The position numbers and the translations under genes were made by a program. A DNA stretch of 64,000 nucleotides from Atriophallophorus winterbourni (Eukaryota > Platyhelminthes > Trematoda > Plagiorchiida > Microphallidae), in NCBI GenBank assembly GCA_013407085.1, contig JACCGJ010018937.1, positions 17,387 through 81,386 on the forward strand. The letters are read 5' to 3'. The notes under the pieces were generated by a model that saw only the letters and a program-made list of their open reading frames with translations, was not told where the DNA came from and did no database searches. Below are positions 45,590 to 57,130 of the stretch, piece by piece; the first letter of the stretch is position 1, and every line of letters begins with the position of its first letter.

Positions 45590-45897
45590 TACTTCATCTG
45601 GCTGAAAATACTATTACCCTTTCGGGTTATCAAGTATCCAAAGGAGTGACCAAACCAGACCCGGAACGGTTTCGCGCTTTACGAGACCTTCCACCCCACT
45701 GCGACAATAAATCACATCAAAGAGTGATCGGCATGTTTACTTACTACTCACATTGGATTTCGCGATTTTCCGACAAAATCACACCATTGTTACATAATTC
45801 AACTTTCCCGCTCACACCTCATGTGTAACAAGCATTCAACGGTCTCAAAGCGGAATTTGAAAATGCAGCTGTTGTATCAATTGACCCCAAAACACCG
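45590..45897 (+). pseudogene. Gypsy RT thumb/connection segment
   Basis: Reads TLSGYQVSKGVTKPDPERF, then QRVIGMFTYYSHWISRFSDKI and further PLTPHV before a stop at 45826-45828. Sequence related to AFNGLKAEFENAAVVSIDPKTPL bridges to the RNase H. The RT catalytic core upstream is missing. Confidence 0.75.
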
Positions 45898-46350
45898 TTG
45901 ACAGTGGAGACAGATGCATCTGACATTGCTATAGCTGCAACCTTAAATCAAGAAGGGAGGCCTGTCGCCTTCTTTTCTAATACATTATCGCCTTCTGAAA
46001 AAAATCATTCATCAGTCGAAAAAGAAGTTTACGCTATCGTCGAATCTTGCCGTAAGTGGAGACATTACCTCATTGGAGTTCACTTCAAACTTATAACAGA
46101 TCAACGCTCTATGGCATTTATGTTTGATGAAGAGCATAAAAGCAAGGTTAACAATGATAAAATTTCACGTTGGCGCTTAGAATTATCGGAATTTCGTTAC
46201 GATATTGTGTATCGGCCTGGTAGGGACAACCAGGCGGCTGACACTTTGTCAAGAGCTACGTGCGCCTCAACACAGTCCTCGGATCTGAAATCACTTCATG
46301 ATGCCTTGTGCCACCCAGGTGTTACACGTATGTTTCATCATGTCCGATAA
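45898..46350 (+). pseudogene. Ty3/Gypsy RNase H
   Basis: Starts with TVETDASDIAIAATLNQEG (catalytic Asp in TDAS), then FFSNTLSPSEKNHSSVEKE (Glu), LITDQRSMAFMF (Asp in TDQ) and YRPGRDNQAADTLSRA. All four RNase H landmarks are present. The frame breaks near 46350, where the integrase continues in another frame. Confidence 0.85.
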
Positions 46351-47047
46351 AAAAACTTGCCGTTTTCCCACTCGAGAAGTAAAACAAATGACTCTCGGAT
46401 GTAGCGTGTGTGCGAAAGTTAGACCAAAATTCCATAAACCTGATGCTGCTCATCTCATCAAAGCTACGCAATCATTTGTGAGATTGAGCATAGACTTCAA
46501 AGGACCTATTCCTTCGAAAACTCGAAATACATTCATTCTGACTATAGTAGACGAGTATTCACGATTTCAATTTGCCTACCCATGTCCCGATACTTCCTCT
46601 GCCACTGTACTGAACTATCTGTATCATCTCTTTTCTCTATTCGGATTTCACGCGTATGTTCACTCGGATCGTGGTTCTGCTTTCATGTCCAATGAAATCA
46701 AGTCGTTCCTACACAATCGCGGTATTGCAACAAGCAGAACCACTCCGTATAACCCCCAAGGTAATGGCCAAGTGGAACGTCTTAAATCCACTCTTTGGAA
46801 AGCCATAAACTTAACCCTAAAATCCAAGCATTTGTCCCTAGACAGCTGGGAATTCGTACTTCTCGAAGCGTTGCACTCCATCCGTTCGTTGTTATGTACT
46901 GCTACAAACGTAACTCCTCACGAACATTTTATGAGTTCAAATCGAAGAGCCGCAACAGGAACGTCCATTAGCAGTTGGCTTTCACCAGGAAGTACCGTTC
47001 TTTCAAAAAACGTTCGCTCGTCCTTCAAAGCACAGTCCTTCAGTTGA
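46298..47047 (+). pseudogene. Ty3/Gypsy integrase
   Basis: A Cys pair (CSVCAKVRPKF) closes the HHCC finger; its His half lies in the preceding frame (DALCHPGVTRMFHHVR). The core holds the D-D-E triad: LSIDFKGPIP, HSDRGSAFMS and NPQGNGQVERLKST. It ends in SWLSPGSTVLSKN. A frame change near 46330 separates it from the RNase H, and the sequence continues in a shifted frame after 47047. Confidence 0.85.
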
Positions 47048-47247
47048 TGAAGTAGAAGTTTTGAAATGTAATCCACGGTATGCACATGTGCGCCTCCGTA
47101 ATGGCAAAGAACAAACTGTCTCTTTGCTTCAAGAGATTCCAAATGGTTTGTAAAATTGAAATGCCAGTGTTTCCACCGTTTACCTGCATCTGAATAATTA
47201 AGGTCCGCGTCATAGCGATCTGGGCGAAGTGCCTTGTCCATAGACGA

Positions 47248-47398
47248 ATAAATTGTTGTGTTATATGATTTCAAACGTTCAGAGATATTAAGAGACAAAG
47301 GTCGTAGAATAGGCTTTAATCTTCTAAAACTGGAATAGAGGAACTGTAACAGAAAAGAAGAGACGTGAGATATATGAACGAGGAAAAGGTGAGTTACT
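47248..47398 (+). repeat. Gypsy LTR-like direct repeat, downstream copy
   Basis: Second copy of the 45121-45262 repeat, starting TTGTTGTGTTATATGATTTC. It is cut at about 47398-47408 by the 3' end of the minus-strand CR1-like insertion. Confidence 0.6.
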
Positions 47399-47505
47399 TC
47401 AAGGTAATTCAAGGTTTTTAATGGTCTAAAAAGCAACAAGCTTAACAACAACCATAGGATGGTAAAAATTGAAATTTAAGTGTATAAACAATATAAGAAC
47501 ATAGA

Positions 47506-48504
47506 TTAAACAGTATATAAGTGTTCTGGAAACGAATAATGCAATAAAAATTCGTCTAATTTCGTTTTAAAGTCATGCAAGTTAGTGGCGTGAGCAACGG
47601 TTGAAGGTAAACTGTTCCAAGTAAAACAGACACGGACAGAGTAAAAATACCTTCTACAGTTCAGGCGGGAATGGGGTACGACCAGCACATATTCATGGGT
47701 CCGATAATTCCTCGTATCCCTTCGCGTGAATAAATCCTGTAAGGGATGGTTCGGGGTATGGAATGTTTTGTAAAGTAAGATAAGGTCTCCTCTGATTCGT
47801 CGATAGGGAAAATAAAACAGATTCAGTTGAGCTATCCTTTCTTTATATGGTTTGTTTCGGATGCTGAGAACTAGTTTCGTTGAGCGGTGATAGATTCGCT
47901 GCATATTCCACATCCTCTTGAGCCACGGAGACCATGACTGCACACCGTATTCCATGACTGGTCTCAAGTATGTATTCATGATCCTTGGGAATATCTTGGG
48001 CGAAAATTTCCCAAATACACGTTTGAGTAGATTTAGAACACGTGTTGCTTTTTTAAAGGCACTGTTAGTTTGAAGTGATGTTTTTAAACTGGAGCATATC
48101 CAGACACCCAAATCTTTTTCTTCACTGCAATTTTCAAGGACATGCGAACCTATGTGATATGTGAACTCTACTCGATTCCCCACATTCATGATCCTGCATT
48201 TGTTGAAGTTAAACGGCAGTTTGTTCTCCAACGACCAGCTGTGAAGCGTATCAAGATCCTTTTGTAATAGCAGACAGTCTTCCGGACTACGAATGCTGCG
48301 CCAAATCTTTATGTCGTCCGCAAATAACGAAATGTTACATCGAACAATTTCCGGTATTTCATTGACATAAACCAGAAAGAGGATCGGACCAAGGACTGAG
48401 CCTTGGGGAACTCCGCTAGTTGCTGCAATTGGTTTGGATAATGCACCATCAACACGTACCTGGTTAGTGCGATTTGTTAGGTAGTCATTTAGCCAATTCA
48501 GCAA
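47506..48504 (-). pseudogene. CR1-like ORF2: RT core and C-terminal tail
   Basis: 332 codons. LLNWLNDYLTNRTNQVRV, ATSGVPQGSVLGPILFLVYV, then NISLFADDIKIW with the FADD catalytic box. After that the thumb (YLRPVMEYGVQSWSPWLKR, RIYHRSTKLV) and the tail YSVRVCFTWNSLPSTVAHA that ends this family. Stop at 47506-47508. The same tail occurs at 60943-60662 (-). Confidence 0.92.
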
Positions 48505-48938
48505 CTTTCCAGTGATACCAAGCCTTCAAGCTTCTGCAGTAGTAGGGAATGGTCAACACGATCGAATGCTTTTGAAATATCCAAGTAGCACGCGTGTATT
48601 GCTTGTCCTTTATCTACCGATTTAGTCCAATCATCTAGCGTTACCAGTAAATTAGACAAACAGGAATAATTTCGTCTGAATCCATGCTGGTTCCTCGAAA
48701 GCAACTGATTATTCTCGAAGTGTTTCATTAGATCGTCAACAATGAGTCGCTCAAGTAATTTTGAAATCACTGGTAACAGAGTAACGGGCCGGTAATTGGA
48801 AACATCGGAGCGATTTCCACCTTTGTAAATTGGTGAAATTATTCCTCGTTTCCAATCTGTAGGAATCACTCCACTTGCCAGTGTTTGCTCGAACAGATAA
48901 GTGAGTGGTTTGTACACCAAACTCGCAAATTGCTTCAA
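48498..48938 (-). pseudogene. CR1-like ORF2: RT N-terminal part
   Basis: Continues the frame-shifted ORF2 with KQFASLVYKPLTYLFEQTL, ISPIYKGGNRSDVSNYRPVT, QHGFRRNYSCLSNL and ACYLDISKAFDRVDHSLL (catalytic Asp in LDISKAF). A second one-base change near 48505 (after LLLQKLEGL) moves the frame to the next segment. Confidence 0.9.
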
Positions 48939-48949
48939 TATTTTCGGGG

Positions 48950-50224
48950 TTATTCCGTCGGCCCAGGAGACTTTCCGGTTTTAAGATTTAATAAACCTTG
49001 GAGGACGCGTTTCTCAGTGACACTTATTTCACTTAGGGCAACCGTGTTTGAAAGTGTTGGATTTGGGCTGTTTATTGCATGTTGTATCGGGTTGAATACC
49101 GATGAATAAAACGTGGCTAAAGCATCAGCAGTTTCTGCTGCAGTTGTTGTTGGTCCAGCTGATGTGTTCACGGACGCTACCCCAGGTTTTACCTTAGCTT
49201 GATCGTTAACCATACGATATAGTATTTTGGGGTTTCGCTCCATCATGCTTGATATCACTTCTTGGAAGCACAACTTGTCTTGGATGACAAATTTGCTTAC
49301 TTTGTTCCGCAGTAAACGGAATGTTTCCCAGGTCTCGGATGATGGGTTTTGCCGATGGTGTCGCCAAGCAATGTTTCGTACCGTTAACCACTTACGAGTT
49401 CGGCTTCTTAATTTAAATTCAAAGTTTTTTCTTGAGTTCCTGAGGACAAATTCGGAGCTCACTTCGATTGAACTTTTGAGATTAGATATTAGCCATATCC
49501 AAAAGTCATGTACGTTGCTGGTTTCCGGTTGGCAGTTAAACGTGTTTTTCAGAGCATCACTCAACGCCATAGTGTTGATCCGCCTAACTCTTTTACGGGC
49601 ATCATTTGTTCTTACAGCTTCAAACAGATAGTCAAACTGGATGACGACGTGATCACTTAGTCCCAGTGGACTTTCGTAAGCAACGTTATCAATGTCATGT
49701 TCATTGCTTGTCAGAACGAGATCTAAGAGTGAGGGTAAATCGTTTCCGCGGTATCGGGTATTACATGTAATGTGGTTATAAAGAGGAATATCGTCAAACA
49801 ACTCACTGAATGCGCGCTCGAGGGAGTGTTCTGGGTAAATGGTGCTGCTCTGCAGATTCGGTAAATTGAAGTCACCCATAATCAAAAATCCACAAGTGTA
49901 TCTGGAAGTAACCATGCGAATTTTATCCAGTAGGGCCAGATTGTAAGTTTCCTGTGCAGACGGTGGGCGATATACTACTCCCAAAACACAGTCTTCACCG
50001 TTAGCTAGTCGGATTGAGCACCAGAGTGTATCCAGCAACACGATGTCTGGATCCGTAATTTCACGGCACAGAAGGTTTTGGCTATAATACAAAGCTACTC
50101 CTCCTCCTCTGGTTTCACGGTCATGACGAATAAGTGACATTCCTGGTAATTCAAGTTCACTATTTGTTTGCTGAGTCTGCAGCCACGTTTCCGTTACGGC
50201 GATGATGTCTGGTGAACATCTCAA
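48950..50224 (-). pseudogene. CR1-like ORF2: endonuclease domain
   Basis: 424 codons without interruption. Active-site landmarks are all present: DIIAVTETWL, RHDRETRGGGVALYYS, VLGVVYRPPS, LIMGDFNLPNL (the GDFN Asp/Asn), SLLDLVLTSNEHD and PLGLSDHVVI (SDH). The linker continues to KTGKSPGP. A single-base loss near 48950 converts the expected G-P-D-G-I into P-T-E-stop, which breaks the join with the RT. Confidence 0.9.
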
Positions 50225-51000
50225 AAAAACTGCACGCAGTTCACCGATTTTGTTTCCGAGACATTGTGCGTAGAGTCTATGAAGCGACAGTTCGGGCTGT
50301 GTTACTGTATGGGTGCGAAACCTGGACCCTACGAAAAGAACACATACAGCGTCTCCAAGTATTTGACAACCGATGTCTCCGCAACATTCTATGAGTTAAC
50401 TGTTACAATCGCATACGCACCGATGCTCTCCGAAATAAGTTGTTCGGTAGTAATGTTGATATAAAGAAGCAAATCAACCTGCATAGGTTACGCTGGTTGT
50501 GTCACGTTTTACGGATGCCGGACCACCGACTTCCGAAACATATTCTTTTTGCGACGCTACATCCAGATTGGCGTAAATCTCGGGATGGCCAAACCGTCAC
50601 ATGGCATAAGCAGTTAAAAACCCTTACTAGTAACCTTTCCAAAGTGGGCGCAGCGCGTCTTCCAGGCTGGTGTCCCCGCGATCAGATATCGCAATGGCTA
50701 GTTACGCTTCAGGATATGTCCAGAAACCGTGTTCAATGGAGGTCTTGCACTAATCATCTCCTTGGAGTGTTTGCTTAACCTTGTATGTTGTCAAGTGGAG
50801 TGGCGAGAAAAGCTTGTTATGATGCATGGCAGTGAAAGTTGCAAGGAAGCTGCCATGCTGATGTCGCTCTACTCGTTCACGAAACTTGTTTGAATGCATG
50901 TTCCATTCGAGGTGTACGCACCTCTTCCCAGTTTGTTTGTGCTTACCCTTTTATAGAACCCGTAGCATTTTAAGTCCCACCCTTCCCCATCTTTTTGGAT
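50212..51000 (+). mobile_element. RTE-like retrotransposon, 3' part
   Basis: 50225-50394 encodes RDIVRRVYEATVRAVLLYG with CETWTLRKEHIQRLQVFDN, the RTE/CR-type thumb. After a frame break, 50440-50778 continues VDIKKQINLHRLRWLCHVLRMPD and a QISQWLVTLQDMSRNRVQW tail. A related 3' end lies at 62930-63430. A GAT-rich simple repeat follows at 51065-51118. Confidence 0.75.
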
Positions 51001-51064
51001 TTTACTTTTTCATGGTTGTGTGGCAGTTAGGCATTCGGTACGCGCTACCGGTGTAATGCTGTCT

Positions 51065-51118
51065 GTGATGATAATGATGATGATGATAATGATGTTGGCG
51101 ATGATGATGATGATGATA
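51065..51118 (+). repeat. (GAT)n-rich microsatellite
   Basis: Tandem GATGAT/GATAAT units after the RTE-like 3' end. Simple-repeat tails are typical of RTE insertions, so this may be the element's tail. Confidence 0.8.
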
Positions 51119-52774
51119 TGTTTTCTCGCTTCCCATCCTATAAAAATGTTGAATATTTTGTATATATCTCTCAAATTTTTATGAGTTATCTGATTGTATG
51201 AACACATAAAGATTTAATCGGTAAGAATATCTTGATAGTGATAATGCAACGGACCTGACTACTCATTTGCATGCATTTTAATTTCACACACTCCACGATG
51301 GAAATGCATGCAAATGAATATTTTAGTTCATGATTATGGGTTTAACCCCATTTAACATGTGATTGAACAGGTTGGTCGTACCAGCCTTATCCAACAGTGG
51401 CATACAAGCGCTACTTGTCATCGGACCTGTATTAATAAACGTGCCATTGGACTTTAATGATGATAGCGTCTAAGTTTTGAATTTGTGTTATTTGTTCTAT
51501 GAGAACCTTGAACTTCTATGTTTTTTACTGACTAATCTATCGTCCTCGATACTCTACAGGTCTCCCTTCATGACAAACAAGCGATTATTCCACCTTCGCA
51601 TAATATTTTAGCATCGGCGTTGGTATATGACGCGAGTTTTAACGAGGTTAATAACGTCCTTGAAACAACATGCTCTACTTGGGAATTGGGATGACTGCTC
51701 GTTCCCGGAGAGCCATGAGTTTTAACGTGTGTTGATGATCGAGATCACACAGCCATCCTAGGAGCAATGCGGACATATTGTCATTGACACTGTTTATGGT
51801 GTACTGGCATGAAGTGTTCTAGCAAAGAGTGCCAATCATAAGCTCTCAGATTATATGCAGAACAAGAGCAGTAAGTGCCGAAAAGACCGACGACAACAAA
51901 CTCATGTTTGTTTCCTGGCCATGTGCGTAATAACAGTGTTGACCGATCGACTTTCTCTTGTGCTATGGGATTTGTGGTTGAACACGATAAGCGTTGGACG
52001 AGGTGACCTCAGGGATAAACCAGGACACAGTAGACAAGTGGGTGCTAGACGTGGTTACCGTGGCATCGTATGTCCTCGAAGCTTGTGCAAACAGCGTAAA
52101 ATTGTGAGGGTGAACAAAAGTGAACTTTGATTCACCTGACGCAATCCACGCCTCCTTCCAGCTACAATTTGTTATGAATGGTGTAAAATACACACCGTGC
52201 ACACACATTATCGCTGCCTCATCTAACATAGCAAATTTACATTGATGCAACTGCTGAACACGAATTTCCTATCAATATTGATGGCTTCATATAATGTTAG
52301 CTTGAAAAAGTTCTAAACAGTTTATTACTTCACAAAATCATTCACTATGCATTAGGATTGTGTCGAACAAAACGCGTAACGAACATTGCTGCTGTATAAA
52401 AAACTGTTGCGTAGCATGGTAGATTCTTCCGACCAGTCTATATAAAAAGGTATTAAATTAATTAAGCACCACAAGTTGGTAGACAAATACAGCACCGACA
52501 CAGAATATGTCTCGAATTTGTTATGTTGAAATTTTTTATGAATATGTTTAATTTGTATATAATTCGTTGTGTTCTTCTAGCACTTTCTTAGGCTGAAATT
52601 CCGAATATTTTCGAATAAGACTTTCTTCGTTTTTACCTTCTTGCACCCTCTGGTTTCCCATCCTTGTTTATCCCATGCTTTTGAATTTCTTCATTTTTGA
52701 GATCTATGGACGAACTCATGGAGTAATAATTCACCCAATTACATTCCACTTCACGTCTATTCTTTTCCAACCAG
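51119..52774. other. Non-coding DNA upstream of the plus-strand exons
   Basis: Contains a perfect 16-bp inverted repeat (51263-51278 with 51302-51317, TCATTTGCATGCATTT) around a 23-nt loop, and part of a dispersed repeat near 51390-51420 (AACAGTGGCATACAAG). Open frames at 51855-52130 and 51963-52250 show no motif or splice context. Confidence 0.4.
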
Positions 52775-53132
52775 GTCAAAGTGGACTATTCAATCACCAC
52801 CACAAGAGCAGATACTGCAAGCAACACAAGTGTGCATCGCTTCGGTTCCCCGCTTGTAATCGACTTGTTCTCCGACAATCCAACTCCAGGCTGTACTCAA
52901 CCTCGAACACAGTCAACTGAGCTTCGTGGGGATTGTAAACTCGCGGCTTATCCTCTATCCCCCAACTTTAACGCGACTACACCTCACCATTTGGAACAGA
53001 CTGTTAGAGATGATTGCTCGACCGAGGAAGCTATTTCGTCGAACTCGGATGGTGCCGTCTTTGAGTATCAACGAATGACAAGCAGTAGCACAGCCGGATT
53101 TCCAATGGCAAGAAAATCATCTAGTGGTATGC
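52775..53132 (+). CDS. Internal exon of an unrecognised multi-exon gene (exon A)
   Basis: Acceptor CTATTCTTTTCCAACCAG has an excellent pyrimidine tract; the donor is GTAAGT at 53133. The exon is 358 nt, entering in phase 0 (VKVDYSITTTRADT...) and leaving in phase 1. The 119 residues are hydrophilic and Ser/Thr rich (STELRGDCK, RMTSSSTAGFPMARKSSSG), like a disordered cytoplasmic or linker region. No domain is recognised. It is phase-compatible with the exon at 56922. Longest splice-bounded host exon in the window. Confidence 0.6.
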
Positions 53133-56100
53133 GTAAGTATAGATGCAATGTAGTATTTTCCTTTTTTCCTTCTCGTCTGCTAAAGGTATTTAACAAAGTG
53201 TATAAAGCTGATATCTCTACAATTTGGCATCCAGCTCTGCAACGCATGAACATTAACGCGTGTGCGCATGAATTATGCAAGCAGGTTAATCGGTGAGAGG
53301 ATGTTGATCACACATGCGCACAACAAAACACTTAAGGGAATACATAGCATGTAGGGGTGCATCAATTGAGCTTAATCTTGTCCATCTTCAAAACCTCAGT
53401 GCCTACCGTGACCAGTGAAGATCTTAGCCAGCTTAGGGTTATTCAGCTGGATGAAATTTAAACATGATCCCTCTTGGTACTGGCACCCTAGGTCTGACGA
53501 AACGTCTTTTTCAGAAGCGAAACCGTACCCAAAATCTTCTCTTTATAAAAGTAAACACATAAAAGCTAGGATAAGCATACGCCAAGGGTTGGGTTGTATA
53601 TTTTAAATTTTATTGCATGTGAAAAAGAATCCGTCCCATTCGGAATATTGACCATTGTATTAGCCAATTGTGCTTTACGGATCGCTGTGAAGTTTGCTCT
53701 GCTCTGCTGACCAATTCATGTTATCCGTTTCACCCAAAACAACAACATGTGTGAGTGTGGAACTAAACAAGCCGTGAATGCAACGAACAATTTCCTAATT
53801 GATCCATGTCAATTCCTTGATTCTCTATTTAAGTGCACTTACTGGACGCTCTTGATACTCGTGTTTGGAAAGTCTTATCGAGAATCGACCAAGCGGAAGT
53901 CATATTTACGGTTTCATATGTGTTGCGTTGTAATTTGTTAAATTTATTTTTACGTTATAGTTGTCATGTGAGATGAGATACAAATTTATTTCTGACTCTT
54001 TCCGAGCATTTCAAGAGATCTACTTCCTATAACTTATTCATTATTGATCAAAATGTGTCCTCATAATTCCTTGACTCAATGTTCATATTTACCAACAGCT
54101 GAACCGGGGTTCATATGACACGGAATATAGCAAAACTGAGCAAGCGCCATTTAAATTTTTTGTTCGTTCCACGTCTAAATGAATTAACATTCTCTCGGAT
54201 GTCAGTCGTATCCATCTGAACTGCGACATCAGTTAAAGTGGGTGATTCCGTTCACGCGCTTCGAAACAATTTACCATAAGACTCACCTAGATTTGGGTAT
54301 TGTTATATCTGTGACGTACTACTTCTGGCTTAGCCTTGGGTTCGACAGAACACAACCGTAACTGAACTCGTTGATTGAATGAATAAATGAATAACACAAT
54401 GTCTGGACAATGAAGGATAATCACATTATGTGCTTACGATCGATATTGATCGATAGTTCGTTCACTGTTTATACTACTGGTACATTTCAGCTCAAGAGGA
54501 CCAAGCGGCATTGCATGCGGAACATCGAGACTCTATACACGCAATAGTAGTCAACCAGTGAAATCTATCTAGAGTCTTGTATATTGTGGCGCTCACCTTT
54601 CCTACACTTACACATCACAACCGGTTTCCGGCTGCTTGCAGTCATCAGATGGAGACAGTGAGCCAAATTTCTAGACAATCAATAGTAGTCACCTAACTCG
54701 AAGTGGTATTCCACTCTCCATGTGTTCGAAACGTCGTGTACACATCACACGAACTTTAGTGGCCGAAAATATTTCGAAAATCATTCACGTTTAAATAATG
54801 TACATCGGGAGTTGATTGTAGAAAGCTTTCGGAACACACCGTGGTTATTATCCTCGATAGTTTGTGATTATTTTCAGCCCAACGCCAAAGCGTGGTAACA
54901 CAGAAATGTGGTAGAATGATGCCAGAAGTTGCCGGTTAGCTGTCCAAAACGATTCATATAGATGTTAGGTATTTATCTGTAATATCGTTTCTAGATGATA
55001 ATTTTCAAATGAACCTTTTTCCTTCTTCATGTATACTTTTTAACATCCTCCTTAGCGGAAATTTTTCAGATAAACTCTAGTTAAGTTGTATTGACTGATC
55101 GGCGGAAAACCATCTGTGATTCAAATCACCTTGGATAAAGTACGTGTCTTGTGTAAAGAATATCGAACAATGTAAATTATTTAATCGTCAACATTCCAGC
55201 ATTGAACTTTTCCTGATCAGAGTATTCTTTTGCTGAATACAATGATCGAAATGTAAGTGAATGTTAAATATGAGCCAAAAGCCTCATTGTCTGGAATGGA
55301 AACACGGTTCTTTCGTGAATGATATGAAACAAATCAGACGTTTTTCTCTAAGAACTCTATCGTGAATCAAATTCGTCGAACGGGAAATGGATTTTATTCC
55401 CCCTTTTAATTGTTGTGTCAGAATGCTGACCGTTTTTCGTCAGTTGAAATATAGAAACTGGTGAAATCTATCCTACGCTCAAACCGGTCTCGAGAATCGT
55501 CTAGAGCCTAAATGGCAGTAAATACTTAACCCGGCGACTCAAAAGAGACTTCAAGGTCACCGGATACTGTAATGTCAAACAAATACAGGTTAAGCAAACT
55601 CCAGCGTGAATCGATCCAGTTTTTATACGTTGTTTGTCACAATTTATCAACCCGTATTACAAGGAGGTCTCATCCAAAGTGTAAAGGACGGCAAATATTT
55701 TTTAATGAAGTATCGTTGACCTAAAACTTCAGATGGAATACATTTTTCGCTTTCTGTGCAGAATATTATTCGGAGATAATTTAATGAAAATTTACTTCTC
55801 TCATCTTGTGATCAAGCCTTTAAAAGGTGAAATAATTTTTCTCAAGCCATGGGAGGGGTCAGGATACTGTGTGTGCATTTAATTGATGATTGCATGTGTT
55901 TAGTTTAGCTAAGATCAAAGCTGAAGCGGACGTGCGTTGCATATTTTTAGCTTCAAAACAATCCCCGTGATTACGCTGAAAAATCAATGCAATTTGCTAT
56001 GTTTGTTTATATTCGATTGGTGGCAAAAGAACCGGGTATATTAAGTAACAAGAGCATGTACATTTGGGCCAGTTTGACCGTATGATGCATATACGAGGTG

Positions 56101-56921
56101 CTTTGACTCAGCCTCCAAAGTGGGTATATTTGAGCCTAAACTTTGTCTAAACGCCTCTAGAAATTTTAGAACTTCATTGTTTAATCGCATTACAAACGCG
56201 TCACAAGAAACCAGGTGGAATATGTAAAAAAAGTTACAAATTTTAAGACTTTTTATCATTTTGACCCACTGAGGTATAATTTCTAAACTGCAAAGTGAAT
56301 TTGAGGCAAGTGGCGAGAGTTTGAGATCATAGAATTCCCATTACATGCTGCGTCGTGTGTTTGCCAATAGAAGGAACTGCATGAACAACTATTTAGGTAT
56401 TGTGGTACTTACATCCCCATCCCTTACGGTGGTGTGTGAGAGCTAGGATGTGAGTACCACAATACATTGGTCTTTTATATGCGCCTCGTTCGCTTGGTCA
56501 GGAATCACTTTGTGATTCTGTATTTGAACATCGTGGTTCTTTTTAAGAACCCCATATAACAGTGGCATACAAGTTTAACTATCCAGTTACATTTCCTAGT
56601 GTGTCTCGTATAAGACATTAACCTCGGCATTAAATGGAACTATCTTTTACACAGACGAGACTAAATATAACGAGAATCCATATTTGCAGCCACTTCCATT
56701 ACACGCACACCCCACGACCGTTTATGGGCTGTAGGCACTCGTCAGATAGATATAGTACGATAAGGATCCCCATGTCTTCAAACAGTGCAGTATTGGTAAA
56801 CAAGATTTAAACTTGTATGTAACTGTTGGAGAAATGTAGCTATGCTAACTCCTAGTGTCGACACACATTCATCTTCATATATGCACATCTGCGTGAAGCA
56901 TTCCATTTCTTTCGTATCCAG
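53133..56921. other. Probable intron between exons A and B
   Basis: No clear exon is seen inside. Contains copies of a dispersed repeat near 54590-54665 (ACAACCGGTTTCCGGCTG) and near 56500-56580 and 56695-56760. The open frame at 53415 lacks an ATG and a splice context. Confidence 0.4.
56500..56580 (+). repeat. Dispersed repeat with short hairpin, copy 1
   Basis: Contains GAACATCGTGGTTCTTT then AAGAACCC, a small hairpin, followed by AACAGTGGCATACAAG. A second copy lies at 62495-62550, and the trailing part recurs near 51395. Confidence 0.55.
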
Positions 56922-57130
56922 CCTCAGACATTGATCCTCCTCCAAACGAATGCTCACACATCTCCGCTGATTCCCACAGTGGCACGGGTATGGTGACCAA
57001 GGACACTGACGCTTCCGACGTGCAAAACAACACTCCGTGTGACTTTTGTGCGAGGCAACAGGACAACATCAGCGTTGCGTCTCCAATGCATCCCGCATTA
57101 TGGCACGAAACGTTCAACTCCGTTTTCATG
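56922..57130 (+). CDS. Internal exon of an unrecognised multi-exon gene (exon B)
   Basis: Acceptor CATTTCTTTCGTATCCAG, donor GTAGGT. 209 nt: two bases complete a codon with exon A (C|CC, Pro), then 69 open codons to phase 0. Reads SDIDPPPNECSHISADSHSG, TGMVTKDTDASDV, NTPCDFCARQQDN and on to FNSVFM. CDFC could bind metal. A later in-exon acceptor (GATTCCCACAG at 56979) is also possible. No family is recognised. Confidence 0.5.

Larger units (their letters stand above)
47408..50219 (-). mobile_element. CR1-like retrotransposon, 5'-truncated, young copy
   Basis: Long open frames cover nearly all of ORF2 on the minus strand: 50224-48950 endonuclease and linker, 48938-48498 RT N-part, 48504-47506 RT core and tail. 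The 3' end lies near 47408 with a short TTGAATT-like tandem, which is similar near 60440. The 5' end is cut at about 50219, next to plus-strand RTE sequence. It is the least decayed element in the window. Confidence 0.9.

Noticed and set aside
53415..53606. Frame beginning KILASLGLFSW, reminiscent of a signal peptide
   Set aside because: No ATG start, no nearby promoter or donor that would make a first exon.
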